A stretch of DNA of 64,000 bases from Paenibacillus sp. (GCA_031180825.1 JAPSLM010000005.1:1-64000), one strand, 5' to 3'; shown: positions 1 to 8,180, numbered from the stretch's first letter. Notes: generated by a model not told the origin, from the letters alone. Program-made: numbers and translations.

Positions 1-120
1 GTTACTCACCCGTCCGCCGCTCCCGGGGGATTCCCAAAGGGAACTCCCCAAGCGCTCGACTTGCATGTATTAGGCACGCCGCCAGCGTTCGTCCTGAGCC
101 AGGATCAAACTCTCCATTAA
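1..120 (-). rRNA. 16S ribosomal RNA, 5' end (partial)
   Basis: The minus strand carries the conserved 16S start (AGAGTTTGATCCTGGCTCAG, then the ACGAACGCTGGCGGCGTGCC block) and runs off the window edge at GGACGGGTGAGTAAC. Aligning AGAGTTTGAT to position 8 of the molecule puts the mature 5' end near 120, so only about the first 120 nt are present. It is transcribed leftwards, away from tsaD. Confidence 0.97.
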
Positions 121-121
121 G

Positions 122-159
122 GTAGCAATTTCGTTCCGAGAACGACTCGAAATTGCTAC
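122..159 (-). other. Stem-loop just upstream of 16S 5' end
   Basis: A perfect 12-bp inverted repeat (GTAGCAATTTCG / CGAAATTGCTAC) with a 14-nt loop lies directly before the mature 16S end. It is likely a structural or processing element of the pre-rRNA leader. The hairpin is seen directly; its role is inferred. Confidence 0.6.
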
Positions 160-231
160 AGGAAAAGCTGATTAAAGCTCAAAAGTTACTACTGACGAGA
201 ATTTTCATTCTCTTTATGACACTCACTCGAT

Positions 232-250
232 GTTCAGTTTTCAAAGGGCA
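232..250 (-). promoter_or_regulatory. rRNA boxA-like antitermination site
   Basis: The minus strand reads TGCCCTTTGAAAACTGAAC, very close to the Firmicute rrn leader boxA (TGnTCTTTGAAAACTGAA). It lies about 110 nt upstream of the 16S 5' end, as expected for NusB/NusE-dependent antitermination. Confidence 0.8.
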
Positions 251-305
251 ATTCATTTCTTAGCACTCCGATTGGTTAAGTTAACCTCTCGAAAGCGACT
301 CTTAT

Positions 306-334
306 ATAATATCACATCTACTCTATCAATGCAA
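306..334 (-). promoter_or_regulatory. Sigma-A promoter of the rrn operon
   Basis: The minus strand has -35 TTGCAT (329-334), a 17-bp spacer and -10 TATTAT (306-311), preceded by an A/T-rich stretch (TTTAAAAAAATTAAAG) that could act as an UP element. It is correctly placed to transcribe boxA and 16S. Confidence 0.75.
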
Positions 335-483
335 GCTTTAATTTTTTTAAAGATTCGTAAATCTCAAGTTCCAAAAGCCTGCCGCAGAAGCGACAAGGAG
401 TAATATATCAAATCCGCAAAAAGAAAGCAACCTTTTTTTATATTGAATTTTTTTCCACCAATGTCCGTATAGCCCTTGGGCAT

Positions 484-524
484 GAAAAAGCCGCGGCCAT
501 CCGGGTTACCGGCGGCGGCGGCTT
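484..524 (-). terminator. Rho-independent terminator after tsaD
   Basis: Reading the minus strand, AAGCCGCC... pairs with ...GCGGCTT and is followed by TTTTTC. It directly follows the tsaD stop and separates the thiL-tsaD operon from the rRNA promoter region. Confidence 0.7.
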
Positions 525-528
525 AACG

Positions 529-1596
529 TCAAACCGACCACGCTTCAAGCTTAAGCAGCGGCTCGGCTTTCATATCGAACGGCGCGAATTGCCCGCGCCG
601 GTATTTCAAAAAAGCGGCGGCGGCGATCATCGCCGCGTTGTCGGTGCACAGGCTGAGCGGCGGCGCCAGCAGCGGTACGCCCGCTTCCGCGCAGCGAGCC
701 TCGAGCTCCGCGCGCAAGCCCTTGTTGGCGGCGACACCGCCGGCAAGGATAAGCTGTTTCGCGCCGTAAGCGCGCACAGCGCGAAGGGCCTTCTCCACCA
801 GGACGTCGATCACCGAGTCCTGGAAGCCTTTTGCCACGGCCTCCGGGGCCAGCGGCTGGCCTTTCATGGCGGCCTGATTCAGGGCCGCCAAGACCGCCGA
901 CTTCAGCCCGCTGAAGCTGAAGTCGTACGAATCCGGCTCCAGCCAGGCGCGGGGAAGCGTCACTGCTTCCCGGGCCTCATGCGCCAGCCGGTCGATATGC
1001 GGGCCGCCGGGATACGGCAGCTTGAGCGCCCGCGCCACTTTGTCGTAAGCTTCGCCCACCGCGTCGTCGCGGGTCTGACCGATGATGCGGAAGCGCCCCT
1101 CCGCTTCCACAAAGACGAGCTCGGTATGGCCTCCGGACACGACCAACGCCACAAAAGGATATTGCAGCTCATTGACGAGCTGATTCGCATAAATATGCCC
1201 GGCGATATGATGCACGCCGATCAGCGGCAGCTCGAGCGCGCAAGCCAGCGCTTTGGCCGCCACCATCCCGACCAGCAGGGAGCCGACCAATCCGGGCCCT
1301 TGCGTCACGGCGACGGCAGCCAGCTCGGCCGGCTTCACGTTCGCTTTATACAGAGCCTCTTCAATAATCCACGTGATGGATTCCACGTGCTTGCGCGAGG
1401 CGACCTCGGGCACAACGCCGCCGAATCGCTGATGTGTCTCGATCTGGCTGGATACGACGTTCGCCAAAATATCTTTGCCGTCGCGGACAATCGCTACGGA
1501 CGTTTCGTCGCAGCTTGTTTCCACGGCCAATATATAAACGGGTCCGCCTTCCCGGTCCGGGCGAACGGACACCGCCTCATTCAATTGTTCGTTCAT
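529..1596 (-). CDS. tsaD: tRNA t6A adenosine threonylcarbamoyltransferase TsaD
   Basis: TsaD (Kae1/YgjD family) transfers the threonylcarbamoyl group onto A37 of ANN-decoding tRNAs, acting with TsaB and TsaE. The protein opens with the ASKHA phosphate motif ILAVETSCDETS and carries the metal-binding HHIAGH at about residues 130-135. QGPGLVGSLLVG, VSGGHTEL, ILAGGVAANKGLR and a C-terminal CTDNAAMIA are also present, and the length of about 355 aa is normal. The ORF track starts at a TTG (1602). I prefer the ATG two codons later because AGAGG then sits 10 nt upstream rather than 4. It is the last gene of the thiL-tsaE-tsaB-rimI-tsaD operon. Confidence 0.96.
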   Translation of the reverse strand: MNEQLNEAVSVRPDREGGPVYILAVETSCDETSVAIVRDGKDILANVVSSQIETHQRFGGVVPEVASRKHVESITWIIEEALYKANVKPAELAAVAVTQGPGLVGSLLVGMVAAKALACALELPLIGVHHIAGHIYANQLVNELQYPFVALVVSGGHTELVFVEAEGRFRIIGQTRDDAVGEAYDKVARALKLPYPGGPHIDRLAHEAREAVTLPRAWLEPDSYDFSFSGLKSAVLAALNQAAMKGQPLAPEAVAKGFQDSVIDVLVEKALRAVRAYGAKQLILAGGVAANKGLRAELEARCAEAGVPLLAPPLSLCTDNAAMIAAAAFLKYRRGQFAPFDMKAEPLLKLEAWSV

Positions 1597-1648
1597 CGTC
1601 AATAAACCTCTCGTCTGTTACGAACCGCCCGCAGGCAGCCGGTTTCTT

Positions 1649-2152
1649 TTATTTGGAGAGCCGTCCGGTTTTGGGCAGGTCCGCCCACATAATAATCGCA
1701 TCTTCTTTATTGTCGGTATAATAGCCGCGCCGAATACCTACAGAACGAAATCCCATTTTCTCGTACAAACGCTGGGCAATCAAATTGGACGGACGCACCT
1801 CCAATGTCATGCGCTGCGCTCCGTAAAAAACGGCCGTCTGCTGCATTTCTGCAAGCAGCCGCTCCCCAAGCTTGCGGCCGCGGCATTTTTCGCGAATCGC
1901 GATATTGGTGACGTGCGCCTCGTCCATAATCAGCCACATGCCGCCGTAGCCCGCAATTTCGCCTTCATACTCCAATACGAGATATTTGGCGAAATTATTG
2001 CTTGTCAGCTCGTTGTAAAACGCCCCGGCCGTCCAAGGCGTCGTGAACGATTCCTGCTCGATCTCGCAAATCACGGGGATATCGTCCGTATGCATAGGAC
2101 GAAAAAGCATGGCTCCGTCACAGACTTGTTGCGCTTCGCGTTCAGGTTCCAT
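1649..2152 (-). CDS. rimI: Ribosomal protein S18-alanine N-acetyltransferase RimI
   Basis: This is a GNAT-fold acetyltransferase of about 167 aa. The acetyl-CoA loop region reads REKCRGRKLGERLL, followed by LEVRPSNLIAQRLYEKMGF, the usual RimI C-terminal signature. RimI acetylates the S18 N-terminus in E. coli; in Firmicutes the gene habitually sits between tsaB and tsaD, as here. The track start at 2242 lies inside tsaB. The ATG at 2152 (MEPEREAQ) has AGGGGAGGG 8-9 nt upstream and begins 16 nt after the tsaB stop, so it is chosen. Confidence 0.92.
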   Translation of the reverse strand: MEPEREAQQVCDGAMLFRPMHTDDIPVICEIEQESFTTPWTAGAFYNELTSNNFAKYLVLEYEGEIAGYGGMWLIMDEAHVTNIAIREKCRGRKLGERLLAEMQQTAVFYGAQRMTLEVRPSNLIAQRLYEKMGFRSVGIRRGYYTDNKEDAIIMWADLPKTGRLSK

Positions 2153-2168
2153 ATCGGACAGCCCTCCC

Positions 2169-3032
2169 CTAAGATTTCTTGGCGAGAAGTTTGGCTTCCG
2201 CTTCCGCCAATTGCGTATAGTTCGGAACCAACCCGTGAACATCCTCCGTCTCCCCCCGCTTCCAGCGCATCAGGCCAAGCTCGGCGACATGACGGGCCCG
2301 CAGCTCATGCGGAGCTTCCGTTACAGGTCCGCCCCACCGCGAGGCAAACGAATGAATCGCTTCCCGATGCAGCTCCAGCTCGCCCGTAAATACGATGCGT
2401 CCGGGTCCGGCTTCCGCCGAAGCGGCCATGGAAAGGAGCTCGTCCGTCCAAGAGGCGGTCAGACGGATCCCATCCGGCACCCGGCAGTTCCAGCCCTCGG
2501 GCGAAACGGCGTACAGCGCCGTAAACGCTTGTCCCCTGCGCGCGTCGATCAGCGGAACCACCCAGGTCGTTTCCCTCGTCGTGCGCGCCGCGTCAAGCAG
2601 CGAATCCATTGCTTGGAGCGCTCCGCCCCGCACGCTTTCTCCGTCTTGAAGCGCGCCGCATGCCTCGGCGGAGCCGGCCCCGCCGAGCGCCAACGCTTCA
2701 AGCGTAGAGACGCCGAGCAGCGCCAGCTTCCGCGTCCATGCAAAAGTTTTGGCCACCGTCACGCCGATGCGGACGCCCGTGTAGGAACCGGGGCCAATCC
2801 CGACGGCGAACGCCGACAGCTCGTCCGGCCGGACGCCGCACTCCGCCATGAGCCGCTGCAAGGTCGGCACGAGGTACAGCGAATGGTTCCGCTCCGCCTT
2901 CGAAGTAATTTCCCCCAGGATTTCCCGCCCCCGGGTCAACGCGGCCGTCATCGACACGGTTGACGTATCGACGGACAGCATGAGCTTGCCGTCGTCATAT
3001 ATAGTCGAATCTGATGCCGTATTTTGCTTCAT
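2169..3032 (-). CDS. tsaB: tRNA t6A modification protein TsaB
   Basis: TsaB is an inactive TsaD paralogue that dimerises with TsaD and recruits TsaE for t6A synthesis. Family features are LMLSVDTSTVSMTAAL at the N-terminus, RNHSLYLVPTLQRLM, and GIGPGSYTGVRIGVTVAKTF, the most diagnostic TsaB segment. The metal-binding HxxxH of TsaD is absent, as expected. The track start (3068) lies inside tsaE. The ATG at 3032 overlaps the tsaE TGA as ATGA, so translational coupling is likely. The length of about 287 aa is somewhat long for the family, mainly in the C-terminal half. Confidence 0.94.
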   Translation of the reverse strand: MKQNTASDSTIYDDGKLMLSVDTSTVSMTAALTRGREILGEITSKAERNHSLYLVPTLQRLMAECGVRPDELSAFAVGIGPGSYTGVRIGVTVAKTFAWTRKLALLGVSTLEALALGGAGSAEACGALQDGESVRGGALQAMDSLLDAARTTRETTWVVPLIDARRGQAFTALYAVSPEGWNCRVPDGIRLTASWTDELLSMAASAEAGPGRIVFTGELELHREAIHSFASRWGGPVTEAPHELRARHVAELGLMRWKRGETEDVHGLVPNYTQLAEAEAKLLAKKS

Positions 3033-3505
3033 TTTAACCATCCGTTCTGTTGTAGCTTCGCGCACCATGCTTCATAAGGGTCGCCTGACGGCTTGAGCGT
3101 AAAGCTTCGCCCGTTTTCTCCGTCGGTCTCAATCCGGATTTCAAGCCGCTGCGGAGGCAGTATCTCTTCGATCAGCGAACCCCATTCGACAAGCGTAATG
3201 CCGTTTCCGTAAAAGTATTCGTCCAGCCCCAAATCATCCGCTTCCTCCAACGACAACCGGTACACGTCCATATGATAGAAAGGGAACTCGGCTCCCTCAT
3301 ATTCTTTGATAATCGTAAACGTAGGACTGTTCACGATGTCCTTGACGCCTATCGCTTTGGCCACCGCTTGCGAAAATGTCGTCTTGCCCGCCCCCAGGTC
3401 GCCGTCGAGCGTAATGACGGTCCCCGGGATAAACAACGAGGCCAAGCGTTCCGCCAATACGGAAGTATCGGCGACATGACGGGCTTGAAATGCATAAATG
3501 GCCAT
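3029..3505 (-). CDS. tsaE: tRNA t6A biosynthesis ATPase TsaE
   Basis: This small P-loop ATPase (158 aa) powers the TsaB-TsaD complex. The Walker A motif is GDLGAGKTTF, preceded by ITLDG. SPTFTIIKEYEG and YHMDVYRL follow, then GITLVEWGSLIEEILP, all typical TsaE blocks. The gene begins 15 nt after the thiL stop and ends in a 4-nt overlap with tsaB. The ATG at 3505 is preceded by GAAGGGA at a workable distance. Confidence 0.95.
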   Translation of the reverse strand: MAIYAFQARHVADTSVLAERLASLFIPGTVITLDGDLGAGKTTFSQAVAKAIGVKDIVNSPTFTIIKEYEGAEFPFYHMDVYRLSLEEADDLGLDEYFYGNGITLVEWGSLIEEILPPQRLEIRIETDGENGRSFTLKPSGDPYEAWCAKLQQNGWLK

Positions 3506-3520
3506 GTCAGGATCGTCCCT

Positions 3521-4558
3521 TCATCCGGTAAAATGATTATAGCCGCGCTTGGCGAGCGGCACCGCGCCGCCGTCGTTTCGCACCAGCCGTACGCCGGAAT
3601 GCTCCTCATGGACATATCCGATCAAATAAAGCGGCAGTCCCGCTTCCTTAAACTGCAGCTGCAGCTCGGCGGCGTGCTCGGCGGGCGCCGTTCCGATTAA
3701 CTGGTAATCCTCGCCGCCGTACAAAATGTAATCCAACGGATCTTTCCCTTGCCCTAAAGCATAATCCCGCAGCTCGTCCGACACGGGAATCCGGTCCTCG
3801 ATCAGCTCGATGCCGACATTCGACGCCGCGGCAATTTCCCACGCTTCGCTAGCGATCCCGTCGCTGACGTCGTTGAGCGCATGGCAAAAGCCGGAGCGCC
3901 GCAGCAGCTCGCCCGCCTCGATCTGCGGCTCCGGACGGCAGTGCGCCCGGATCAGCCCGGGATACCGTTTCAGCTCCGGATCGGCGTCCCATTCCTCCGA
4001 CGGCCTGTTGTTCGCTAGAAGCCACTCCAGTCCGGCCGCCGAATCTCCGGTAAAACCGGTAAGAAATACGACATCCCCTACCCTGGCTGCCGAGCGGAGC
4101 AGCGCTTTGTCCGGTTCCGTTTCTCCGATGACCGTTACAGTCAGCGTCACGCCCCCGATGCTCGAAGTCGTATCTCCGCCCGCGACGACGACCCGGTAGC
4201 GGTTCGCGCATTCGTACAGCCCGTCATACATCGCGCGCACGCGCTCTACCGGCGTCGACTTCGGCATGCTGAGCGCCACGAGGGCATACCGCGGGGTTCC
4301 TCCCATCGCGGCGATATCGCTGACGGCGGAAGCCATCGCTTTGTATCCGATATCCGCATCGCGCATCGTCACTCGCTTGAAGTGAATTTCCTCCGTCATC
4401 GTATCGCAAGTGAGAATCCACCGGCTATCCGAAGAGGCGCGAACGACGGCCGCGTCGTCGCCGATCCCTGTCTCTACACCACCGGCCCGTTGAAAAGCGA
4501 TCGTTTGCTTCCCGCCGTTCAGCAGGTCGATCAGAGCAAATTCGTCGACCGAGCTCAC
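3521..4558 (-). CDS. thiL: Thiamine-monophosphate kinase ThiL
   Basis: ThiL phosphorylates thiamine monophosphate to thiamine diphosphate and belongs to the AIRS/PurM superfamily. Diagnostic parts are EFALIDLL at the N-terminus, GIGDDAAVV (Mg-ATP binding), YALVALSMP, VVAGGDTTSS, ALNDVSDGIASE and ILYGGEDYQL. The track start at 4618 falls inside the -35 box of the operon promoter, so it cannot be used from that promoter. A GTG at 4558 has GGAGG 8 nt upstream and gives the usual MSSVDEF-like start (345 aa). It is the first gene of the t6A/RimI operon. Confidence 0.94.
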   Translation of the reverse strand: MSSVDEFALIDLLNGGKQTIAFQRAGGVETGIGDDAAVVRASSDSRWILTCDTMTEEIHFKRVTMRDADIGYKAMASAVSDIAAMGGTPRYALVALSMPKSTPVERVRAMYDGLYECANRYRVVVAGGDTTSSIGGVTLTVTVIGETEPDKALLRSAARVGDVVFLTGFTGDSAAGLEWLLANNRPSEEWDADPELKRYPGLIRAHCRPEPQIEAGELLRRSGFCHALNDVSDGIASEAWEIAAASNVGIELIEDRIPVSDELRDYALGQGKDPLDYILYGGEDYQLIGTAPAEHAAELQLQFKEAGLPLYLIGYVHEEHSGVRLVRNDGGAVPLAKRGYNHFTG

Positions 4559-4589
4559 ATTATCCGCCTCCGCTCTTGTATTGACAACT

Positions 4590-4618
4590 ATTATAGCCGT
4601 TCCTTTGTATCTAGACAA
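4590..4618 (-). promoter_or_regulatory. Sigma-A promoter of the thiL-tsaD operon
   Basis: The minus strand shows -35 TTGTCT (4613-4618), a 17-bp spacer and a perfect -10 TATAAT (4590-4595). A transcript would start near 4583, about 25 nt before the thiL GTG start. Confidence 0.75.
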
Positions 4619-4851
4619 ACATGCGTTTTGCTATGGTTCGAAGCGGCGGGTATCGTTAGAAACGCCCCATTGCTCCCGATTCTTCTAAGGTATATCATAA
4701 CACCGATCCCCCGTCACTGACTATCGGCTTGCCGATCGCCTAAGCCCTGCTTTTGCATTGCCGCAGCAAAAAAAGCTTCCCCCAGCCATGGGCCGTCTCG
4801 GCCTGCACGCTTTCGGAAAGCTTTTGCTAAAAACACTCTCCATTCCGGGAG

Positions 4852-5034
4852 CTATTGGACTTCCTGAAGCTCGCCGACCGGAACGACGCGGGCGTCGGCC
4901 GGACGGTTTTCCACATGCACCTTGGCCAGTTCCTGCTCGGGGTCTACGCTGTCGATCCATACGGATACGCCGTTCAATTTCACATTGATTTTTTCTTCGG
5001 CCCTTACAATTTCTTGAGCGCGATCTACTTTCAT
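4852..5034 (-). CDS. sspH: H-type small acid-soluble spore protein
   Basis: The 60-aa product begins MKVDRAQEIVRAEEKINVKLNGVSVWIDSVD. This matches the SspH family pattern (N-terminal xxxRAxEIv, NGxPVWI in the middle, acidic VPVxELxE tail). SspH proteins are minor SASPs made in the developing forespore. The ATG overlaps the stop of the upstream 69-aa gene as ATGA, so the two are translationally coupled. No clear terminator follows before the thiL promoter. Confidence 0.9.
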   Translation of the reverse strand: MKVDRAQEIVRAEEKINVKLNGVSVWIDSVDPEQELAKVHVENRPADARVVPVGELQEVQ

Positions 5035-5240
5035 TGCCCCGCGTCCTCCCTGCCGATCACCGATTCGGGATGCTCCATCGTATCGGTCGTCGATTCCTCG
5101 ATCAGTCCGTTATGGATCGTCACGTTGCCGCCGCCAAGACCCTCGTTGATCATCCGGTCGATATCCATAAAATTGGAGTCTCGCCCTTCATGGGCCGCAT
5201 CATCCGTGAATTTGCCGCCGGACGTGTTTGCTTCGCTCAT
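5031..5240 (-). CDS. 69-aa hydrophilic protein coupled to sspH
   Basis: This gene is hidden inside the 452-aa track ORF 5031..6389, whose upstream part is antisense to ku. The real reading starts at ATG 5240 (MSEANTSGGKFTDD), with AGAGGAGG spaced about 10 nt upstream, and stops in a 4-nt overlap with sspH. The product is acidic, glycine/asparagine-rich and without membrane segments, consistent with a small spore protein. I do not recognise the family. A forespore role is inferred only from coupling to sspH. Confidence 0.75.
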   Translation of the reverse strand: MSEANTSGGKFTDDAAHEGRDSNFMDIDRMINEGLGGGNVTIHNGLIEESTTDTMEHPESVIGREDAGQ

Positions 5241-5318
5241 GATTTCTTTTCCTCCTCTGATCGAAATGTTCGGGCCGGCATGACGATGCTTTTCGGCGAT
5301 CCATGCAGCCTTCTTCTG

Positions 5319-5349
5319 TAGCATGTCCCAATTTCTTGCGCCAACATTC
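5319..5349 (-). promoter_or_regulatory. Possible sigma-G promoter for the sspH unit
   Basis: The minus strand carries GAATG, 19 nt, then CATGCTA. This resembles the sigma-G pattern GHATR / CATWHTA, with one mismatch and a spacer one or two bases too long. The position, about 75 nt upstream of the 69-aa gene, and the forespore target fit. It is a weak call. Confidence 0.35.
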
Positions 5350-5432
5350 GTGTACGGTGTAATGGGACCCTTCCATTTTGCGTATACTGTATAGAAAGTA
5401 GACGGCCGTTTTAGGCCCGGGGAGGAACAGCC

Positions 5433-6293
5433 ATGCATACGGTTTGGAAAGGCGCCATCAGCTTCGGCTTGGTGCACGTGCCCGTCAAGATGTTCTCGGC
5501 GACGGAAGACAAAGACATCTCGATGCGCATGATTCACAAGGATTGCAACACGCCGCTGAATTTCGTCCGCAAATGTCAGCACTGCGACCGCGAAGTGGAG
5601 TGGGGGGAAATCGTTCGAGGCTACGAATACGAGCCCGGCTCGTTCGTGCTGTTCGAGAAGGATGAGCTGGAGAAGCTGACCGGCGAGATCACCAAAGAAA
5701 TCAAGATTCTCGATTTCGTCGACCTGTCGGACATCGATCCGGTATATTTTCAGAAAACGTATTACCTCGCCCCGAACGAAACCGGCGCCGGCGCCTACAG
5801 CCTGCTGCTCGAAGCGATGCGGCAGACGGGCAAAATCGGCATTGCCAAAGTATCCATCCGTTCCAAAAGCAGCTTGGCCGCTATTCGCATCATCGACCGG
5901 TGCATTGCGATGGAGACGATTTTTTATCCGGACGAAATCCGTTCGGTGGAGCATGTGCCGAACCTCCCGGAGCAGAGCAACGTCAACGAGAAGGAGCTCG
6001 AGATGGCGAAGCTGCTGATCGGCCAGCTGGCGACGAAGTTCGAGCCGGAAAAATACAAGGACGATTACCGATCGGCTGTGCTGCAAGCGATCGAGTCGAA
6101 AGTTTCCGGCCAGCAGGTCCGCGTCGCGCCGGAGCCGCATAAAACGAACGTCATCGATCTGATGGCTGCGCTGCAGGCGAGCCTTGAAGCGGTCAAACCG
6201 GTCGTGACCGAGCCGACGCCCGGGACAACCGAGAAAGCCAAAGCCGGGAAAACAAGAAAAGGCAAGGCAAAAACGAAAGAAACGATCGGTTAA
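5433..6293 (+). CDS. ku: Non-homologous end-joining protein Ku
   Basis: Bacterial Ku forms a ring-shaped homodimer that threads onto DNA double-strand ends and recruits LigD-type ligase/polymerase. The protein opens MHTVWKGAISFGLVHVPVKMFSATED, nearly invariant in the family, followed by the Cys pair region NFVRKCQHCDREVEW and DFVDLSDIDPVYFQKTYYLAP. A lysine-rich C-terminal tail (KAKAGKTRKGKAKTKE) is typical of bacterial Ku. It has 286 aa, a GGGGAGGAAC ribosome site, and is divergent from the sspH unit. The other NHEJ enzymes lie at 9.6 and 13.0 kb. Confidence 0.97.
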   Translation: MHTVWKGAISFGLVHVPVKMFSATEDKDISMRMIHKDCNTPLNFVRKCQHCDREVEWGEIVRGYEYEPGSFVLFEKDELEKLTGEITKEIKILDFVDLSDIDPVYFQKTYYLAPNETGAGAYSLLLEAMRQTGKIGIAKVSIRSKSSLAAIRIIDRCIAMETIFYPDEIRSVEHVPNLPEQSNVNEKELEMAKLLIGQLATKFEPEKYKDDYRSAVLQAIESKVSGQQVRVAPEPHKTNVIDLMAALQASLEAVKPVVTEPTPGTTEKAKAGKTRKGKAKTKETIG

Positions 6294-6310
6294 AAGCCGA
6301 TCGTTTCTTT
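6276..6310. terminator. Terminator after ku
   Basis: A perfect 14-bp inverted repeat (AAAGAAACGATCGG / CCGATCGTTTCTTT) encloses the ku stop codon and ends in a T-rich run. It could act in both directions, toward the convergent ABC-F gene. Confidence 0.8.
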
Positions 6311-6339
6311 GTACCGCGGGAGACGCGCCCCGCGCCTGG

Positions 6340-7875
6340 TTACCGGGTCCAATCCTGCATACGCCAAATCCGGGTGATCCAGTCTTCATAAAACTCCGGT
6401 TCGTGAGAAACGAGGAGAATCGTCCCCTTGTACTCCTTCAGCGCTTCCTTGAACGCTTCCTTCGCCCGGACGTCCAAATGATTCGTCGGTTCGTCCAGCA
6501 CGAGAAGATTGCTGTCCGTCAGCATGAGTTCGCACAAGCGGACCTTCGCCTGTTCGCCGCCGCTCAGCGAGGTAAGCGGCTGCCGGATATGCTTGTCGGT
6601 CAGGCCGGCCATGCCGAGCGTTTGCCGGATTTCCTTCTGCGTCTTATCCGGCCGCAGCGACCACAGCCGCTCCAGCGCCGTTTCGTCCGAAGGCAGCTGC
6701 CCCTGGGCGAAATAAGCCGGTGTGACCCGTTCGCCGAGCCGTACCGTGCCGCCGAGCGGCGGCAGGATGCCCAGCATCGTTTTGAGCATGGTCGATTTCC
6801 CGATCCCGTTGTACCCGACGACCGCCACCTTTTCTCCGCGTCTCATTTGCAGGTTGACCGGGATGGACAGCGGCTCCGCATAGCCGAATTGCAGCTCTTT
6901 CGCTTCCATAATCCGGTTCGCGGGCTCCACATGAACATGAAACCGGTAGCGGGGGCGCGTTCCCGAGGTCGGTCTTTCGATCCGCTCCATCCGCTCAAGC
7001 GCTTTTTCCCGGCTTTTCGCTTGCTTGGCTTTCCGGTTCCGGTTCTTTTGAATGAAGCTTTCCAGCCGGCCGATTTCCTTCTGCTGGCGCTCATACGCGT
7101 CCTGCCATTGCATACGGCTTAGCTCGTAATTTTTGAGGAAGGCGGCATAGTTTCCGGCATATCGCTTGATGGTCTGATGCTCCAGATGAAAGATTGTCGT
7201 CGTAATCTCATTCAGGAACGCTTCGTCATGCGAGACGACGAGGTACGCTTGCTCGTACCGCTTCAAATAGCCGGCCAGCCATTCGATATGCACGTCGTCC
7301 AGATAGTTGGTCGGCTCGTCGAGCAATAATACATGCGGCTCCTCCAGCAGCAGCTTGCCCAGCAGCAGCTTTGTGCGCTGCCCTCCGCTCAGCTTGCCGA
7401 CCTCCCGGTCCTTGCCGAGCTCAAGAATGCCTAATCCGGCAGCCACCTCTTCGATCTTGGCATCAATGCCGTAAAAATCGGCATGTTCCAATCGGCTCTG
7501 CAGCTCGCCGTAGCGGATTAGCAGCGATTCGAGGCCGGCGTCCGCCGCGGCCATTTGCTCCGCGACCTGATGCAAGGCTCGTTCCAGCTCATACAGATGA
7601 GCGAAAGCGCCCCGCAAGCAATCCATAATCGTCATTCCCGCCTTAAGATCGGCATGCTGCTCCAAATAACCGACCCGCGCTTGCGGAAGCCATTCGATTC
7701 GGCCCGCATCGGGAAGCAGCTGCCCCGCCAAGACGCGCAGCAAGGTCGATTTTCCGGCTCCGTTGCTGCCGACGAGTCCCGCATGCTCCCCCCGCAGCAG
7801 CCGGAATTGGATATTGTGGAATATTTTTTTATCTCCATACGTATGGGTAAGCTGTTCGACGTTCAATATACTCAT
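6340..7875 (-). CDS. ABC-F family ATPase (ribosome-associated type)
   Basis: This is a soluble twin-ATPase protein of 511 aa. The first domain has GSNGAGKSTLL, LSGGQRTKLLL and LLLDEPTNYLD. An inter-domain linker rich in Lys/Arg/Glu (KNRNRKAKQAKSREKALERM) follows. The second domain has GYNGIGKSTML, LSGGEQAKVRL and LVLDEPTNHLD. There are no membrane segments. ABC-F proteins bind the ribosomal E site; some protect against antibiotics. In length and layout it is closest, from memory, to B. subtilis YfmM. A long leader with a small ORF and a terminator precedes it, as for inducible ABC-F resistance genes, so an antibiotic-responsive role is plausible but inferred. Confidence 0.92.
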   Translation of the reverse strand: MSILNVEQLTHTYGDKKIFHNIQFRLLRGEHAGLVGSNGAGKSTLLRVLAGQLLPDAGRIEWLPQARVGYLEQHADLKAGMTIMDCLRGAFAHLYELERALHQVAEQMAAADAGLESLLIRYGELQSRLEHADFYGIDAKIEEVAAGLGILELGKDREVGKLSGGQRTKLLLGKLLLEEPHVLLLDEPTNYLDDVHIEWLAGYLKRYEQAYLVVSHDEAFLNEITTTIFHLEHQTIKRYAGNYAAFLKNYELSRMQWQDAYERQQKEIGRLESFIQKNRNRKAKQAKSREKALERMERIERPTSGTRPRYRFHVHVEPANRIMEAKELQFGYAEPLSIPVNLQMRRGEKVAVVGYNGIGKSTMLKTMLGILPPLGGTVRLGERVTPAYFAQGQLPSDETALERLWSLRPDKTQKEIRQTLGMAGLTDKHIRQPLTSLSGGEQAKVRLCELMLTDSNLLVLDEPTNHLDVRAKEAFKEALKEYKGTILLVSHEPEFYEDWITRIWRMQDWTR

Positions 7876-7964
7876 GAAGGCTCTCTCCTTCTCGCTTCAG
7901 GTTCGAAGCCAACCGGAGAAACAGCCGGACAAAGCTCTATTCAATTAGCTTAGGTTGCAGGAAA

Positions 7965-8001
7965 ACAAAAAACGGGCAAGGCGAACACGCCCTGACCCGT
8001 T
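7965..8001 (-). terminator. Leader terminator (attenuator) before the ABC-F gene
   Basis: The minus strand reads AACGGGTCAGGGCG, a short loop, CGCCTTGCCCGTTTTTTG. This is a strong intrinsic terminator about 90 nt upstream of the ABC-F start and downstream of its promoter. The AAACGGG just after the leader peptide could pair with the CCCGTTT arm and prevent it forming. Confidence 0.75.
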
Positions 8002-8045
8002 GCAAATTGTATCATTTGAACGAAAGGAATCGAGTTCTTTATCTA

Positions 8046-8118
8046 CTGTTCTTCGGTTGGCTTAGGGTGAAAAATGGGCAGACTTCTCCCGTTTAAGCCA
8101 AATTCCGTTTCAGAACAG
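8046..8118 (-). promoter_or_regulatory. Leader hairpin overlapping the end of the leader ORF
   Basis: Two nested complementary pairs exist in the leader RNA: CTGTTCT (8112-8118) with AGAACAG (8046-8052), and TTGGCTTA (8094-8101) with TAAGCCAA (8057-8064). The 5' strands lie in the last codons and stop of the 13-codon ORF, so a ribosome paused there would open the hairpin. Confidence 0.6.
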
Positions 8119-8134
8119 TCGATAAGAAAAACAT
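8093..8134 (-). CDS. 13-aa leader peptide of the ABC-F gene
   Basis: This ORF is too short for the track. It reads M-F-F-L-S-T-V-L-K-R-N-L-A-stop, with GAGGTGGAAAGGAA directly upstream and a promoter about 45 nt before it. Its 3' half is part of the leader hairpin and the terminator lies about 90 nt downstream. This is the arrangement of ribosome-stalling attenuators upstream of macrolide/lincosamide-type ABC-F genes. Expression and stalling are inferred. Confidence 0.6.
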   Translation of the reverse strand: MFFLSTVLKRNLA

Positions 8135-8180
8135 TTCCTTTCCACCTCGTTATATCAAAGTTAATGGTGCTGCACCTTTC

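Noticed and set aside
4559-4618. Longer ThiL start at 4618
   Set aside because: The ATG lies in the -35 box of the operon promoter; GTG 4558 has a proper ribosome site.
5241-6389. Upstream part of the 452-aa minus ORF 5031..6389
   Set aside because: It is antisense to ku; only the last 69 codons from ATG 5240 have a ribosome site and gene-like character.
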